Assembly: GCF_027921445.1 (NCBI RefSeq)
Contig: NZ_CP115667.1
Coordinates: forward strand, 558,001 to 622,000
DNA: 64,000 nucleotides
DNA from: Peptoniphilus equinus
GTDB lineage: Bacteria > Bacillota > Clostridia > Tissierellales > Peptoniphilaceae
Direction of reading: 5' to 3'
Shown piece after piece: positions 46,988 to 57,785 of the stretch. The number at the start of each line of letters is the position of its first letter. Positions within the stretch are counted from its first letter, which is position 1. The translations under genes were made by a program, and so were the position numbers. The notes below the pieces were generated by a model. The model saw only the letters and a list, made by a program, of their open reading frames with translations. It was not told where the DNA came from and made no database searches.

Positions 46988-48487
46988 ATGGAATTCGGAT
47001 TTTTATCAATTGTACCGCCTATTGTGGCCATTGCTTTGGCATTGATGACTAAAGAAGTCATCACCTCCCTCCTAGCGGGCATTATTGCAGGGGGACTTAT
47101 TTTGACCGGAGGGGATATCGTGAGCGCTCTGGAGAGTGTCTTTGATCTGATGGGGACGAAAATTGGGGACAATGCCCTGATGATTCTCTTCCTAGCACTA
47201 CTCGGCTCCTTAGTTATGGTGATGAATATGGCAGGGGGATCCTTTGCCTATGGGAAGTGGGCCAGTAAAAAAATCGGCAGCAAGTCGTCGGCTAAGCTTG
47301 CCACAGCCATTTTAGGGGTGCTGATCTTCATCGATGACTACTTTAACTGTCTCACCGTAGGTGCGGTTATGAAGCCTATTACCGACGCCAATCATATCTC
47401 CCGGGCAAAGCTGGCTCACATCATTGACTCCACGGCGGCGCCGGTCTGTATTTTGGCTCCGGTCTCAAGCTGGGCGGCTTCTGTGGTGGCGATTATCGGC
47501 GATACCGGTGTTGAGAACCCGATGCAGGTGTTCCTGTCCACCATTCCTTTAAATCTCTATGCCCTGTTTACGCTACTTACCGTGTTGATCTTTTCTGTGA
47601 CCAAGTATGAAATCGGTGCGATGGAAGCTTTTGAACGTGAGGATACGTCCAAGCTTGTCTCTGAAGATGAAGTCGGCTATCAACACTCGGACAACGGGCG
47701 AGTCATTGATTTGGTACTGCCGATTTTAGTGTTGATCGGCGTCACCGTTGCCATGATGCTGCGCACTGGCGGTTTCTTTGACGGCACGGATGCGGCGACG
47801 GCGTTTGGGGATGCCAATGTCAATTTGTCTTTAGTTATCGGTTCTGTCGTGGCGATTGTTTGTGCTTTTGTGATGTACATTCCTCGCAAGCTGGTCAGCT
47901 TCAGAGTGTTTATGGACGGTATCGTCGACGGCATGAAGTCCATGATTGCGGCTATTGTCATCCTTATTTTAGCCTGGACCATTGGCGGCATTACATCGGA
48001 AGAGTACCTCAATACCGGCGGCTACATTGCAGGACTCATTGAACAGTCTCAAATGCCGATGTGGATTTTACCGACAATTATCTTTATTGTGGCAAGTTTT
48101 CTTGCGTTCTCCACAGGGACAGCCTGGGGGACATTTGGGATTTTAATTCCTATCGTGGTACCGATTTTAATTCAGTCCAATCATATGCACTATATCTCCA
48201 TTGTATTGGCCGCGATTTTCTCAGGGTCGGTCTTTGGCGATCACTGTTCACCGATTTCAGATACCACGATTTTATCGTCAGCCGGAGCGGGGAGCGATCA
48301 CATCGCTCACGTGTCATCTCAGATCACCTATGCGATGATTTGTGCCGTGGCGACGGCTGTCGGATTCTTTGTCGCAGGCGTGACGGACAACAATATCATG
48401 GCACTGCCTGTGGGCGTTGCGGTTTTAGCGGTTATTATCTATGTGATGAAACGACGTACGGTTGCTAAGTATGGTGAGGTACAATGA
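46988..48487 (+). CDS. NhaC-type Na+/H+ antiporter family transporter
   Basis: 499 residues, about 11-12 membrane segments. Family features are the SIVPPIVAIALALMTKEVITSL start, GVLIFIDDYFNCLTVG, STAAPVCILAPVSSWAA and SGSVFGDHCSPISDTTILSSAG. Members exchange sodium or an organic ion such as lactate or histidine for protons, so the substrate is open. The start at 46988 has AAAAAGGTGATT upstream; the ATG at 46952 is inside the -10 box. It overlaps nadC by 4 bases. Confidence 0.88.
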   Translation: MEFGFLSIVPPIVAIALALMTKEVITSLLAGIIAGGLILTGGDIVSALESVFDLMGTKIGDNALMILFLALLGSLVMVMNMAGGSFAYGKWASKKIGSKSSAKLATAILGVLIFIDDYFNCLTVGAVMKPITDANHISRAKLAHIIDSTAAPVCILAPVSSWAASVVAIIGDTGVENPMQVFLSTIPLNLYALFTLLTVLIFSVTKYEIGAMEAFEREDTSKLVSEDEVGYQHSDNGRVIDLVLPILVLIGVTVAMMLRTGGFFDGTDAATAFGDANVNLSLVIGSVVAIVCAFVMYIPRKLVSFRVFMDGIVDGMKSMIAAIVILILAWTIGGITSEEYLNTGGYIAGLIEQSQMPMWILPTIIFIVASFLAFSTGTAWGTFGILIPIVVPILIQSNHMHYISIVLAAIFSGSVFGDHCSPISDTTILSSAGAGSDHIAHVSSQITYAMICAVATAVGFFVAGVTDNNIMALPVGVAVLAVIIYVMKRRTVAKYGEVQ

Positions 48488-49338
48488 AGGGCATTGAAAA
48501 ATTTTTGATGGATGAGGCGCTCCTGCGAGCCCTTAAAGAAGACGTCACGTATGAGGATGTGACGACGGCAAGTGTCTTTAAAGAGAATGCTCGGGCGACG
48601 GTGGAGTTGATTTCCAAAGATGAGGGGATTCTTGCCGGGCTTGAAGTCTTCAGGCGGACCTTTTTACTCCTGGATCCCCAGACTTCCTTTGATTTGCAAA
48701 AATCTGACGGCGACGCCATCACCAAACAAGAACTACTCGGTACCGTGACGGGAAGTGTCCATGTGCTTCTTACCGCAGAGCGTGTGGCGCTCAATATGCT
48801 CCAGCGAATGAGCGGTGTCGCCACGTATGCCCATAAGATGGTGACGACACTGGATGATCCTCACACTAAAATTGTGGATACGCGAAAGACGACGCCCGGC
48901 CTTAGAATTTTTGAAAAGTATGCCGTGACTGTCGGCGGTGCGTCCAACCATCGTTACAATTTATCTGATGCCATTTTGCTAAAAGACAATCACATCGGTG
49001 CTGCGGGTTCGGTGGCAAAGGCCATTGCCATGGCAAGGGATTACGCAAGCATTACCACGCCGGTTGAAATTGAAGTGGAGAGCCTTGAGTTGGCTGAAGA
49101 AGCGGTTAACGCCGGTGCCGACATCATCATGTTAGACAACATGGATGTGGCGAGCATTAAAGAAGCGGTGGCTCTTATTGGCGGACGCAGCAAAGTGGAA
49201 CTCTCAGGCAACATCAATCTGGACAATGTGGCCAACTATCGCGGACTTGGGGCGGACTTTATTTCCAGTGGTGCGATAACTCACTCCGCTAAAATTTTGG
49301 ACCTGTCCATGAAACACTTGAAAGTTATTGAATTATAA
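48484..49338 (+). CDS. nadC: Nicotinate-nucleotide pyrophosphorylase (carboxylating)
   Basis: 284 residues. Motifs are EDVTYEDVTTASVF, RMSGVATYAHKMV, VDTRKTTPGLR and ILLKDNHI, with the barrel end VELSGNINLDN. It makes nicotinate mononucleotide from quinolinate and PRPP. nadA and nadB are not in the window, so quinolinate may be imported or made elsewhere. It is co-translated with the antiporter gene; a joint role is not clear. Confidence 0.95.
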   Translation: MKGIEKFLMDEALLRALKEDVTYEDVTTASVFKENARATVELISKDEGILAGLEVFRRTFLLLDPQTSFDLQKSDGDAITKQELLGTVTGSVHVLLTAERVALNMLQRMSGVATYAHKMVTTLDDPHTKIVDTRKTTPGLRIFEKYAVTVGGASNHRYNLSDAILLKDNHIGAAGSVAKAIAMARDYASITTPVEIEVESLELAEEAVNAGADIIMLDNMDVASIKEAVALIGGRSKVELSGNINLDNVANYRGLGADFISSGAITHSAKILDLSMKHLKVIEL

Positions 49339-49368
49339 AAAAAGGCTCCGTAACCACGGAGCTTTTTT
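49337..49368. terminator. Bidirectional terminator between nadC and the DsrE-like gene
   Basis: GCTCCGT-AACC-ACGGAGC flanked by an A-run and a T-run; it serves convergent genes. Confidence 0.9.
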
Positions 49369-49375
49369 GCGAAAC

Positions 49376-49702
49376 TTATAGGCGAATGTAGGCATAACCC
49401 TCTTCATTTTGCAGGCGAACGGTTTTTGCGATGAGCAGATCTTCGATGACGATGCCGTTGGGCAGGAGATCAGGTTCCATCTTATAGTTATCCATGGCCA
49501 TTTTGGAAATGCTGAAGTGAACTTTTGGTGAGTCCAAGAGATCCCCAAAGTCGAGGCCTGAGTAGGCGGTAAAGATTTGAGCGGCTTCGGCGCCGACAAT
49601 CACTTCAATTTGTGCGTTGCTGTCATAGCTAAGTAAGTCGCGAATATTGTCTAAATTGGTTTGCCATTTTGTTTGATCAAGTATGTGAAATATAACCTTC
49701 AT
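49376..49702 (-). CDS. DsrE/YchN-like small protein
   Basis: 108 residues, starting MKVIFHILDQTKWQT, with a Rossmann-like strand IEVIVGAEAAQIF and an end EGYAYIRL. It matches DsrE-like proteins of unknown role. The conserved cysteine of the sulfur-carrier members is absent, so sulfur relay is doubtful. TAAGGAGGTAAT precedes the ATG. Single gene. Confidence 0.75.
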   Translation of the reverse strand: MKVIFHILDQTKWQTNLDNIRDLLSYDSNAQIEVIVGAEAAQIFTAYSGLDFGDLLDSPKVHFSISKMAMDNYKMEPDLLPNGIVIEDLLIAKTVRLQNEEGYAYIRL

Positions 49703-49792
49703 GCCATTACCTCCTTAATTAGTTATATTGTACCACTTTACCATAGGCTTTAAACAAGCTGGCGAGTTTGGTTTGACAGGAAAGTATGAAGC

Positions 49793-49821
49793 TTGTGAAG
49801 GGAAGATAGATTGGTTATAAT
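49793..49821 (+). promoter_or_regulatory. Sigma-A promoter of the ACT/UPF0210 operon
   Basis: TTGTGA (49793-49798), a 17-base spacer and TATAAT (49816-49821). Confidence 0.75.
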
Positions 49822-49854
49822 GAACAGAAGAAATCACTACAGAGGAGAGAGAGC

Positions 49855-50124
49855 ATGAAAGCAATACTTACCATTATCGGACAGGATTTCACCGGTATTG
49901 TTTATCGCACCTCGGAACTTTTGGTGCAGTACAATATCAATATATTAGACATCAACCAAACTATTATGGACGGCAATTTCACCGCCATGATGATGGTGGA
50001 TTTAAAAGATGCCAACGTGAGCTTTGATGAAGTGCAAAAGGGTTTTAAGAAGCTCAGTGAGGAGATCGGCGTCTATATCAAACTTCAAAACGAAACCCTC
50101 TTTAACACCATGCACAGAATTTAG
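49855..50124 (+). CDS. ACT domain protein (UPF0237)
   Basis: 89 residues forming one ACT domain: MKAILTIIGQDFTGIVYRTS start, ILDINQTIMDGNF centre, and TLFNTMHRI end. ACT domains bind small ligands, often amino acids. It is followed after 7 bases by the UPF0210 gene, an arrangement conserved in many Firmicutes and archaea, so it may be its sensor subunit. GAGGAGAG precedes the ATG. Confidence 0.93.
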   Translation: MKAILTIIGQDFTGIVYRTSELLVQYNINILDINQTIMDGNFTAMMMVDLKDANVSFDEVQKGFKKLSEEIGVYIKLQNETLFNTMHRI

Positions 50125-50131
50125 GTGACCT

Positions 50132-51487
50132 ATGGATCAAAGAAATATACTTGAAACAATCAAGATGCTGGAGGATGAGCATCTCGACATACGCACAGTC
50201 ACTATGGGTATCTCACTGCTAGACTGTATTGATTCCGATTCGAAGCGGGCCTGTGATAAAATTTATGAAAAAATGATGCGGGAGACGGAAGGCTTTTTAG
50301 ATGCCACTGCGCGGATGGAGCGACTCTATGGCGTGCCGATTATCAACAACCGCATTTCTGTGACTCCCATAGCCCTGATTGCGGCGGCAAGTGAATTGAA
50401 CGATTACACACCGTATGCTCAAGTTTTGGATCGCGTGGCGCATGAAGTCGGCGTGGACTTTATCGGCGGCTTTTCCGCGCTGGTACAAAAGGGTATGGGG
50501 CCCGGTGATGAAAAGCTCATCCGTTCGATCCCTCATGCACTCTCAGTGACGGATTATGTGTGCTCCAGTGTGAATGTGGCGACGACAAAAGCCGGCCTCA
50601 ATTTGGATGCCATTGCCCTTTTAGGTCGGACGATTCGGGAGCTGGCAGAAGCGACGAAAGATCAGGACAGTATCGGATGTGCCAAGTTTGTGGCCTTTGC
50701 CAATGCGGTTGAGGACAATCCGTTTATGGCGGGCGCTTTTCACGGCATCAGCGAAGCCGACACGTGCATCAATGTCGGCGTCTCAGGCCCGGGGGTGGTC
50801 AAAGTCGCCCTTGAGAAGCAAAAGGGCGCGCCGATTGATGTTGTGTATGAAACCATCAAAAAGACAGCTTTTAAAATTACACGCATGGGTGAGTTGATTG
50901 GCCGAGAAGTGGCCAAGGATTTGGGCAAGACTTTCGGCATTATGGATCTGTCCCTGGCGCCGACCCCTGCCATTGGAGACAGTGTGGCTCGCATTTTGGA
51001 GGAGATCGGCATTGAAACTGTCGGTGGTCACGGTACGACGGCAGCTCTTGCGCTGTTAAATGACGCTGTGAAAAAGGGCGGCCTCATGGCTTCTTCCAGT
51101 GTCGGTGGTCTTAGCGGCGCTTTTATTCCTGTCTCGGAAGACGAGGGTATGATCAAAGCTGCGGCCTCAGGGCATCTGACTTTTGACAAGTTGGAAGCGA
51201 TGACGTGTGTGTGCTCGGTAGGATTGGATATGATTGCCATTCCGGGGGACACGCCGGCGGAAACCATCGCCGCCATCATTGCCGATGAAGCGGCTATTGG
51301 CGTCATCAATCAAAAGACCACAGCGGTTCGGGTGGTTCCCGTCATCGGAAAGTCTGTGGGAGATCGTGCAGAATTTGGCGGGCTCCTCGGGTATGCGCCG
51401 ATTATGGACATAGGCAGTACATCGGCGAAAGATTTTATTCATCGCGGCGGGCATATTCCCGCACCGGTGCACAGCTTTAAAAATTGA
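50132..51487 (+). CDS. UPF0210 (DUF711, PFL-like) protein
   Basis: 451 residues, full length for UPF0210. Conserved-looking segments are [38 protein letters not shown]-like [28 protein letters not shown] and [15 protein letters not shown]. Its fold is related to pyruvate formate-lyase enzymes, but the glycyl-radical chemistry is not established. Function unknown. It is the last host gene before the integrative element. Confidence 0.93.
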   Translation: MDQRNILETIKMLEDEHLDIRTVTMGISLLDCIDSDSKRACDKIYEKMMRETEGFLDATARMERLYGVPIINNRISVTPIALIAAASELNDYTPYAQVLDRVAHEVGVDFIGGFSALVQKGMGPGDEKLIRSIPHALSVTDYVCSSVNVATTKAGLNLDAIALLGRTIRELAEATKDQDSIGCAKFVAFANAVEDNPFMAGAFHGISEADTCINVGVSGPGVVKVALEKQKGAPIDVVYETIKKTAFKITRMGELIGREVAKDLGKTFGIMDLSLAPTPAIGDSVARILEEIGIETVGGHGTTAALALLNDAVKKGGLMASSSVGGLSGAFIPVSEDEGMIKAAASGHLTFDKLEAMTCVCSVGLDMIAIPGDTPAETIAAIIADEAAIGVINQKTTAVRVVPVIGKSVGDRAEFGGLLGYAPIMDIGSTSAKDFIHRGGHIPAPVHSFKN

Positions 51488-51488
51488 C

Positions 51489-51525
51489 AAAAAAAGGAGC
51501 TTAAGGGGCTCTTAATTAGGGATTT
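51489..51525. repeat. Left arm of imperfect inverted repeat flanking the element
   Basis: A-run, GGAGC, TAAGG, GGCTC, then AATTAGGGATTT. The reverse complement recurs at 63398-63436, including an exact AAATCCCTAATT. It also forms a small hairpin without a T-run. Confidence 0.7.
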
Positions 51526-51540
51526 ATTTCCTTAAAATTT

Positions 51541-51575
51541 AATCGGCATGAAGGTATTAACCTTTGTGCCGATTT

Positions 51576-51578
<3 letters not shown>
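51541..51578 (+). terminator. Terminator of the UPF0210 gene, copy of the one at 37871
   Basis: AATCGGCATGAAGG-TATTAA-CCTTTGTGCCGATT then T run. Identity with the 37871 copy continues through TTTTTATATG (to 51582). The stop codon of the reverse-strand recombinase lies in this T/A stretch. Confidence 0.85.
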
Positions 51579-53276
<1,698 letters not shown>

Positions 53277-53285
53277 TCAAGTTAA

Positions 53286-53468
53286 TTAAGCTGATAAATT
53301 GGATCTATTCAAAGTATCCACATTGTTTAATATGAGCTTTCTTATGATTTGTTCGACACTCTTTTTTGCATTTTCACTTTTCATAGAGTGAACTGTAAAG
53401 ATTGTGCCAGATACTTCGATATTCTCCGACTTTTTAATCTCATTCTTTTTAGTTTCTACCATTGGCAT
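53286..53468 (-). CDS. tnpW: TnpW family transposon protein
   Basis: 60 residues, resembling the TnpW proteins encoded next to TnpX-type recombinases: a charged N-terminus, SGTIFTVHSMKSENAKKSVEQ and a basic end. The ATG overlaps the capsid stop by one base (TAATG), so translation is coupled. The role is unknown; it is presumed accessory to the recombinase. Confidence 0.75.
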   Translation of the reverse strand: MPMVETKKNEIKKSENIEVSGTIFTVHSMKSENAKKSVEQIIRKLILNNVDTLNRSNLSA

Positions 53469-54415
53469 TATTCTTCAATGGATAAAGTAAGGACTGAATC
53501 CTTATACATTAGCTTTGCATCTAAATATTCTCGCATAATGAAGCCTTGATGTTGTTTAAGAATAAACATCTCGGACAATCTTTTTATGGTAGGATTTTGT
53601 CTTTCAATAATCCAATAATTTGAAAAGTCACCTAAAGCTACTGGTTTTTTACCTGTATCGATATCTGGCATAAAGTTTGAGATTAGAATTTCTTTTCCCA
53701 TGAAAGTGACATCATATTGATTCCACAAGAAGTTACCTTGACCATCTTTTAAGCTTTGAAGATAAAGAGCAGTTTTATCATTCATTATCCATTTTGCATT
53801 TTCCCTGTATTCACTATCTAAAGAGAAGAATAGTTTTTTCAAGTCATCAAGCTTTAGTTCTTTTGTAGCAGATAGGCTTTTAATTTTGTCATCTTCTAAA
53901 ATCCCCAATGGCTCATTTTGACCACTACCTTCTACAAAGGCTTTATCTTCTGCCTTAGCAAAATTATGAGCAAAGGTATCTAGGATTATTTTCTCAATCT
54001 TAGTTTGAGGATCATTTAGAAAATCTTCGTGAATTGTAATTAAGTTAGATAATGTGTTGTATTCTAAATTCACATCCATATCTTTCATTTCTAAGGCATC
54101 TGCAAATAGGTCATGTTCTCCTGCTTTTGTCCAAGTCGCCATAGATTTACTTGGGAAAGTTACAATAGAAGATGAATCTATATCATTTTTTAAAACTGTA
54201 GCTTCTTTTCTAACTACGCTCTTTTCTGTAAGTTTAGCTATAAAGTATTCTGTGCTTTCTGCATCCATAAAAGGTGAGCCATCTTGGATAAGACCAAGAC
54301 CCTTAAAATCTGAATAAGATGATTCATCCTTGTTTCTTAAATAATTCCATAAATTAGTTTTATAGGAATTAGCAGACAATATTTCGTTTCTTTTTGATTT
54401 TTCTTTAATTAACAT
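53468..54415 (-). CDS. HK97-type phage major capsid protein
   Basis: 315 residues. Features of HK97-fold capsid proteins are an N-terminal arm, the E-loop and P-domain region (VRKEATVLKND... SSIVTFPSKSMATWTKAGEHD), the FVEGSGQNEPLGIL signature and the A-domain end (HQGFIMREYLDAKLMYKDSV). The start at 54415 is set by AAAGGAG 7 bases upstream; the frame stays open to a GTG at 54493 without a ribosome site. There is no long N-terminal scaffold (delta) domain and no protease or portal gene beside it. It could build small particles or serve another role. Confidence 0.88.
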   Translation of the reverse strand: MLIKEKSKRNEILSANSYKTNLWNYLRNKDESSYSDFKGLGLIQDGSPFMDAESTEYFIAKLTEKSVVRKEATVLKNDIDSSSIVTFPSKSMATWTKAGEHDLFADALEMKDMDVNLEYNTLSNLITIHEDFLNDPQTKIEKIILDTFAHNFAKAEDKAFVEGSGQNEPLGILEDDKIKSLSATKELKLDDLKKLFFSLDSEYRENAKWIMNDKTALYLQSLKDGQGNFLWNQYDVTFMGKEILISNFMPDIDTGKKPVALGDFSNYWIIERQNPTIKRLSEMFILKQHQGFIMREYLDAKLMYKDSVLTLSIEE

Positions 54416-54420
54416 AAATT

Positions 54421-54544
54421 TCTCCTTTATATTTTTAAATTTGGGGTTAATACCCCCTTTGAACTTGTTTTTTTGTGCGTAAGAGGGCGGCACCGTTGAT
54501 AGGAAAAAGTCTCCTGGAGATTAGGATGCCCCCTGGGTTACAAA
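54421..54544 (-). promoter_or_regulatory. GC-rich structured leader upstream of the capsid gene
   Basis: In an otherwise AT-rich element this non-coding stretch is noticeably GC-rich. It contains a GGGG-TTAATA-CCCC hairpin (54443-54456), arms GGGCGGCA (54485-54492) and TGCCCCC (54527-54533), and an inner palindrome TCTCCTGGAGA (54510-54520). It may be a regulatory RNA, a packaging site or a transfer site; nothing decides which. Confidence 0.5.
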
Positions 54545-54757
54545 TTATTTTTTACTCTCAATATATTCTTCGGCTTCTTCTAAAGAAGGGAAAAACATAT
54601 TCTTAAATCTTCCATCAATTACAAGATAAGACTTGTCTCCTTTAGCGAGGATAATTTTATACTTATCTTTGTTAATTACATTTAGAATTTCATACTTAGT
54701 GTCCTTTAAGTCCACAGCTGTGAGTCTATCTTTTTCAAAAATATCTCCAATAATCAT
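54545..54757 (-). CDS. Small unknown protein of the element (70 residues)
   Basis: The product starts MIIGDIFEKDRLTAVDL and is Lys/Asp/Glu-rich with a short beta-rich centre (YKIILAKGDKSYLVIDG) and an acidic end (SLEEAEEYIESKK). The start at 54757 has AAGGAGC upstream; an ATG at 54814 lies in the GTGGCA inverted repeat. No family is recognised. It lies between the capsid leader and an inverted repeat. Confidence 0.7.
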   Translation of the reverse strand: MIIGDIFEKDRLTAVDLKDTKYEILNVINKDKYKIILAKGDKSYLVIDGRFKNMFFPSLEEAEEYIESKK

Positions 54758-54779
54758 TTCTGCTCCTTTCAAAATATCT

Positions 54780-54863
54780 GGGGCAGTGTGGCAGGTGAAA
54801 ATTAAACTTCCCATAGAGAATAGAAGTTTTAAGTCCTATATATTTACCTGCCACATTGCCACC
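54780..54863. repeat. GTGGCA inverted repeat 1
   Basis: Arms GGGGCAGTGTGGCAGGTGAA (from 54780) and TTTACCTGCCACATTGCCAC (to about 54862) are reverse complements with few mismatches, around a 38-base centre. The arms contain doubled GTGGCA. A second copy lies at 55347-55429. Confidence 0.85.
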
Positions 54864-54868
54864 TTTAT

Positions 54869-55270
54869 TTATAGACTAAAATTATTTTGCTTTAGAAAGG
54901 CTACGATACTTTCTGTTCCTTTGAATGGAATAACTGTATCTTGATTATCCAGTGTGTAGTTGTATATTTTTTCTTTGACAACTTTTACAGGTGACTTGTC
55001 GGACTTATGAAGAATAATCGTATCTCGTAGCTTAAAGGCATTCTCCAATAAGTCTTCAGTGACTTTTTCATTGTTTCTGTAAATGCACATAACCTTACAA
55101 TATTCAGTTAAGTCTTTTAAGTCATTTAGCTTGATTTCGCTTTCATCTTTTTTAATGACATACCTATCATCTTTTTTTCTTTTTAATTCTGTAGATATTC
55201 CCTTTGGGGAAGTCACCACAATCTTATTTTTTAAAGTAAACTTTCTTTCTAAATCTTCTTTTGTAATCAT
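54869..55270 (-). CDS. Small unknown protein of the element (133 residues)
   Basis: Starts MITKEDLERKFTLKNKIVV; Lys/Asp-rich, with alternating strands and helices and no membrane segment or Cys motif. TAGGAGGAATAT precedes the ATG. It lies between the two GTGGCA inverted repeats. No family is recognised. Position suggests a replication or capsid accessory role, but nothing more can be said. Confidence 0.75.
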   Translation of the reverse strand: MITKEDLERKFTLKNKIVVTSPKGISTELKRKKDDRYVIKKDESEIKLNDLKDLTEYCKVMCIYRNNEKVTEDLLENAFKLRDTIILHKSDKSPVKVVKEKIYNYTLDNQDTVIPFKGTESIVAFLKQNNFSL

Positions 55271-55346
55271 TTATATTCCTCCTAATTTTTTAACTTTGCT
55301 TAAACTTCTAATTACACACAATCATAAGCACCACCTCCTTAAATGA

Positions 55347-55429
55347 GGGCAGGTGTGGCAGGTAAAAAAGTATTATCCATATAGATACAAAATTTCTAAA
55401 TTAAATTTTTCATCTGCCACATTGCCACA
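55347..55429. repeat. GTGGCA inverted repeat 2
   Basis: Arms GGGCAGGTGTGGCAGGTAAA (from 55347) and TTTTTCATCTGCCACATTGC (ending GCCAC near 55429) around a 33-base centre. It closely resembles inverted repeat 1, and both lie in intergenic gaps next to the primase. Confidence 0.85.
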
Positions 55430-55433
55430 GACT

Positions 55434-57737
55434 TTATAGAAATTCAGAAATTAACCTATAGCCTGTTAGGACTGTGGTCTTGTGTTTTCCATCCTTAGGT
55501 CTTTTTCTTTTGATGGTTGCTTTAGATTCCAGAGATTGCTTAAAGGTCTTCATGCTTTCAAGATAGTAGCCATTTTCTAAAGACCAAGACCTATACCTTT
55601 CGTAAACTTCAGAGGTTCTAACTTCATAGTCTTTCCCTTCTTCTAAGCAATCTTCCATAAAGATAGCAATCTTATCTGATTCCTTTTGGTATTTAAGAGT
55701 TGCATCTTTTACTGAATCAGGAATAGTTAATCCTTCTTTTTGTAAAAGTTTGTAGCCTTCAATAAGCCAGTTTAAGATTGCAGACTTTACTTCTTCTTTT
55801 GCAAATTCTGTCTTTAATGTTTTATCTTGTTCCTCTTCAGTAAAATGCCTGTCAAAGGGAATGATGAGCATTCTTCCACTGGTAAATACAGTCACATCAT
55901 TAACTATGGGTAGGTAGTTGGTGTTGATGTAGATTTTAAATTGAGGTTTAAAGTCAAAGGAATTCTCATGTAGAAATCTTGCATTAATAGTGTCATTACC
56001 AGTAAGACTTTTAACTTGTGCAACATTTAAGGGTAGTCCCTTGCCTGGCTCTGGAATATTTACAAAGCGTACTCCTGCAAGTCTCGCTATCTCTTCACTG
56101 GGTCCAGAACTATTTACTTTGTTTTTTAGAGCTAGTGTTTCAGGTCTTGATGAACAGGCATAAGTTCCGAGGACTTTTAATATGGATTCACAAAGAGTTC
56201 CTTTGCCATTTCTCGTGGTCATTCCATAAAGAATTGCCATGCACTCATGCCTTGTATCTCCTGTAAGCCCATAACCTAATATCTTTTGTAGGAAATTAGC
56301 TTTTTCTTTATCTCCACTCATAATTTCATCAATGTAGATGTTCCATCTCTCATTTAATGAGTGAGGATCATAGATAACATCAGCCATTTTGCTTAAATAG
56401 TCAGAACTTCTGTGCTCGTAAAATTCCATTGTTCTTAGATTTAAAGTCCCATTTGTACAGTTTAGAAGGTAGGAGTCTTTATCGAAGTCAGATACATTTA
56501 ATGGATGATGAACCTCTGCATCTTTTAATACGCTGACCCTATAACCTCTTGCTTGCCATCTGTTTGAGAATTTGATATAAGCTTTTCTTTTATGTTCATC
56601 TTCAATATCAAGGGCAAGGATATGAAGTAGGTTTGCAAGTTTCATACATAATTTCATAGCTTTTAAACTTCCAGTATCAGCTATCCAGATTCCGTCTTCG
56701 TAGAAATACCAGGCTTTCCTTTCTGGAACATAGCGAAGAGAATCCTTATGAAAGTCTGCAAAAATTTTTCCTGCACCTATATCTGTCCATGAATACTTTG
56801 AAGATAAAGGAAGTCCCATTTCTTTTAACTTTTCAATAGATAAGTCAAACTCGATACTTGGGTCTATTCTTGCAATAGGCTTATAGACTTCTTTTAAAGA
56901 GGAGATTGCTTTTTCAATGGTTATTTCTCCGTAGGTTTTTCCTCCTCGATTTTCATCCCACTTATCCCTAAAAAGTTCCGATTGTCTAAAGAGCCTATCT
57001 ATCTGGTCAGCATTTCCACCTGCATAAAATGCAAGGATTGAAGTTAAAGCTAGGTCTGCTTCACTGTAAGAGGGATAGTCTTTAATGTTTCCAGCCCATA
57101 GATTTAAAAATTTCTCTTTATTAATTGCATTAGATGCTTTTTCAATAACTTCCTCATCATTTAAATAGCTTTTAAAATTTTGTTTAGTAGATTTACTTTG
57201 TTTTTCTCTTTTCAGATATTTTTCTAAAAGCCAGAGTAATCCATTGGATTCTTCGACAATCTCACCTTCTTGATAGACATGACCTGTCACAGTTACAAAG
57301 CGATTCGTAAAGCCAGCAACATAGACTTCAACTTTTTTAGTTTTCATCTTGTAGATGTCCTTGTTGTAAGTTATTGAGTTTGGTAGAAAAGTAAAGATTC
57401 TAAGTCCCTTACCACTTGGACTAAATTCAATGTATGACTGTGGAAAATGGCTAATTATTTCCTTTGCTAAATCATTTAAAACTCCGTTGATTACACAGTC
57501 ATCCACATCAATAGCTACGAGTTTTCCATCAACTCTTATCCCAAGTCCATCATAGGAACTAAGTTTTTCAGATGCTTTATCAAAGGATGTAAAAGTCTTT
57601 GGATTATTAACGGATGCATAGCCTTCTGTAGTTGGATTAAAAGGTATCTTTGTCTCCTTATTATTTCTTGTTTCATATTTCCATAAGCACCAGCTTGCAT
57701 TTTCTTTTAAATACTTTGGTATATTTTCTAAATTCAC
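55434..57737 (-). CDS. P4-type phage/plasmid primase-helicase
   Basis: 767 residues, GTG start with AAAGGAG 8 bases upstream. The N-terminal third is a primase-polymerase-like domain (LVAIDVDDCVI acidic pair and SPSGKGLRIF). The centre is a D5_N-type linker (YLLNCTNGTLNLRTMEFYEH). The C-terminal third is a superfamily 3 helicase with Walker A ILYGMTTRNGKGT and later IPFDRHF. Such proteins start replication of P4-like satellites, plasmids and integrative elements at their own origin. This implies the element replicates after excision. Confidence 0.9.
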   Translation of the reverse strand: MNLENIPKYLKENASWCLWKYETRNNKETKIPFNPTTEGYASVNNPKTFTSFDKASEKLSSYDGLGIRVDGKLVAIDVDDCVINGVLNDLAKEIISHFPQSYIEFSPSGKGLRIFTFLPNSITYNKDIYKMKTKKVEVYVAGFTNRFVTVTGHVYQEGEIVEESNGLLWLLEKYLKREKQSKSTKQNFKSYLNDEEVIEKASNAINKEKFLNLWAGNIKDYPSYSEADLALTSILAFYAGGNADQIDRLFRQSELFRDKWDENRGGKTYGEITIEKAISSLKEVYKPIARIDPSIEFDLSIEKLKEMGLPLSSKYSWTDIGAGKIFADFHKDSLRYVPERKAWYFYEDGIWIADTGSLKAMKLCMKLANLLHILALDIEDEHKRKAYIKFSNRWQARGYRVSVLKDAEVHHPLNVSDFDKDSYLLNCTNGTLNLRTMEFYEHRSSDYLSKMADVIYDPHSLNERWNIYIDEIMSGDKEKANFLQKILGYGLTGDTRHECMAILYGMTTRNGKGTLCESILKVLGTYACSSRPETLALKNKVNSSGPSEEIARLAGVRFVNIPEPGKGLPLNVAQVKSLTGNDTINARFLHENSFDFKPQFKIYINTNYLPIVNDVTVFTSGRMLIIPFDRHFTEEEQDKTLKTEFAKEEVKSAILNWLIEGYKLLQKEGLTIPDSVKDATLKYQKESDKIAIFMEDCLEEGKDYEVRTSEVYERYRSWSLENGYYLESMKTFKQSLESKATIKRKRPKDGKHKTTVLTGYRLISEFL

Positions 57738-57785
57738 ATATCTACTCCTTTCATATTTTTTTGAAGAAGAAATATCCCCTCATAT

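Noticed and set aside
49376-49702. Functional sulfur-relay (TusD/DsrE) protein
   Set aside because: The fold fits but the sulfur-carrying cysteine is missing and no tus partners are nearby.
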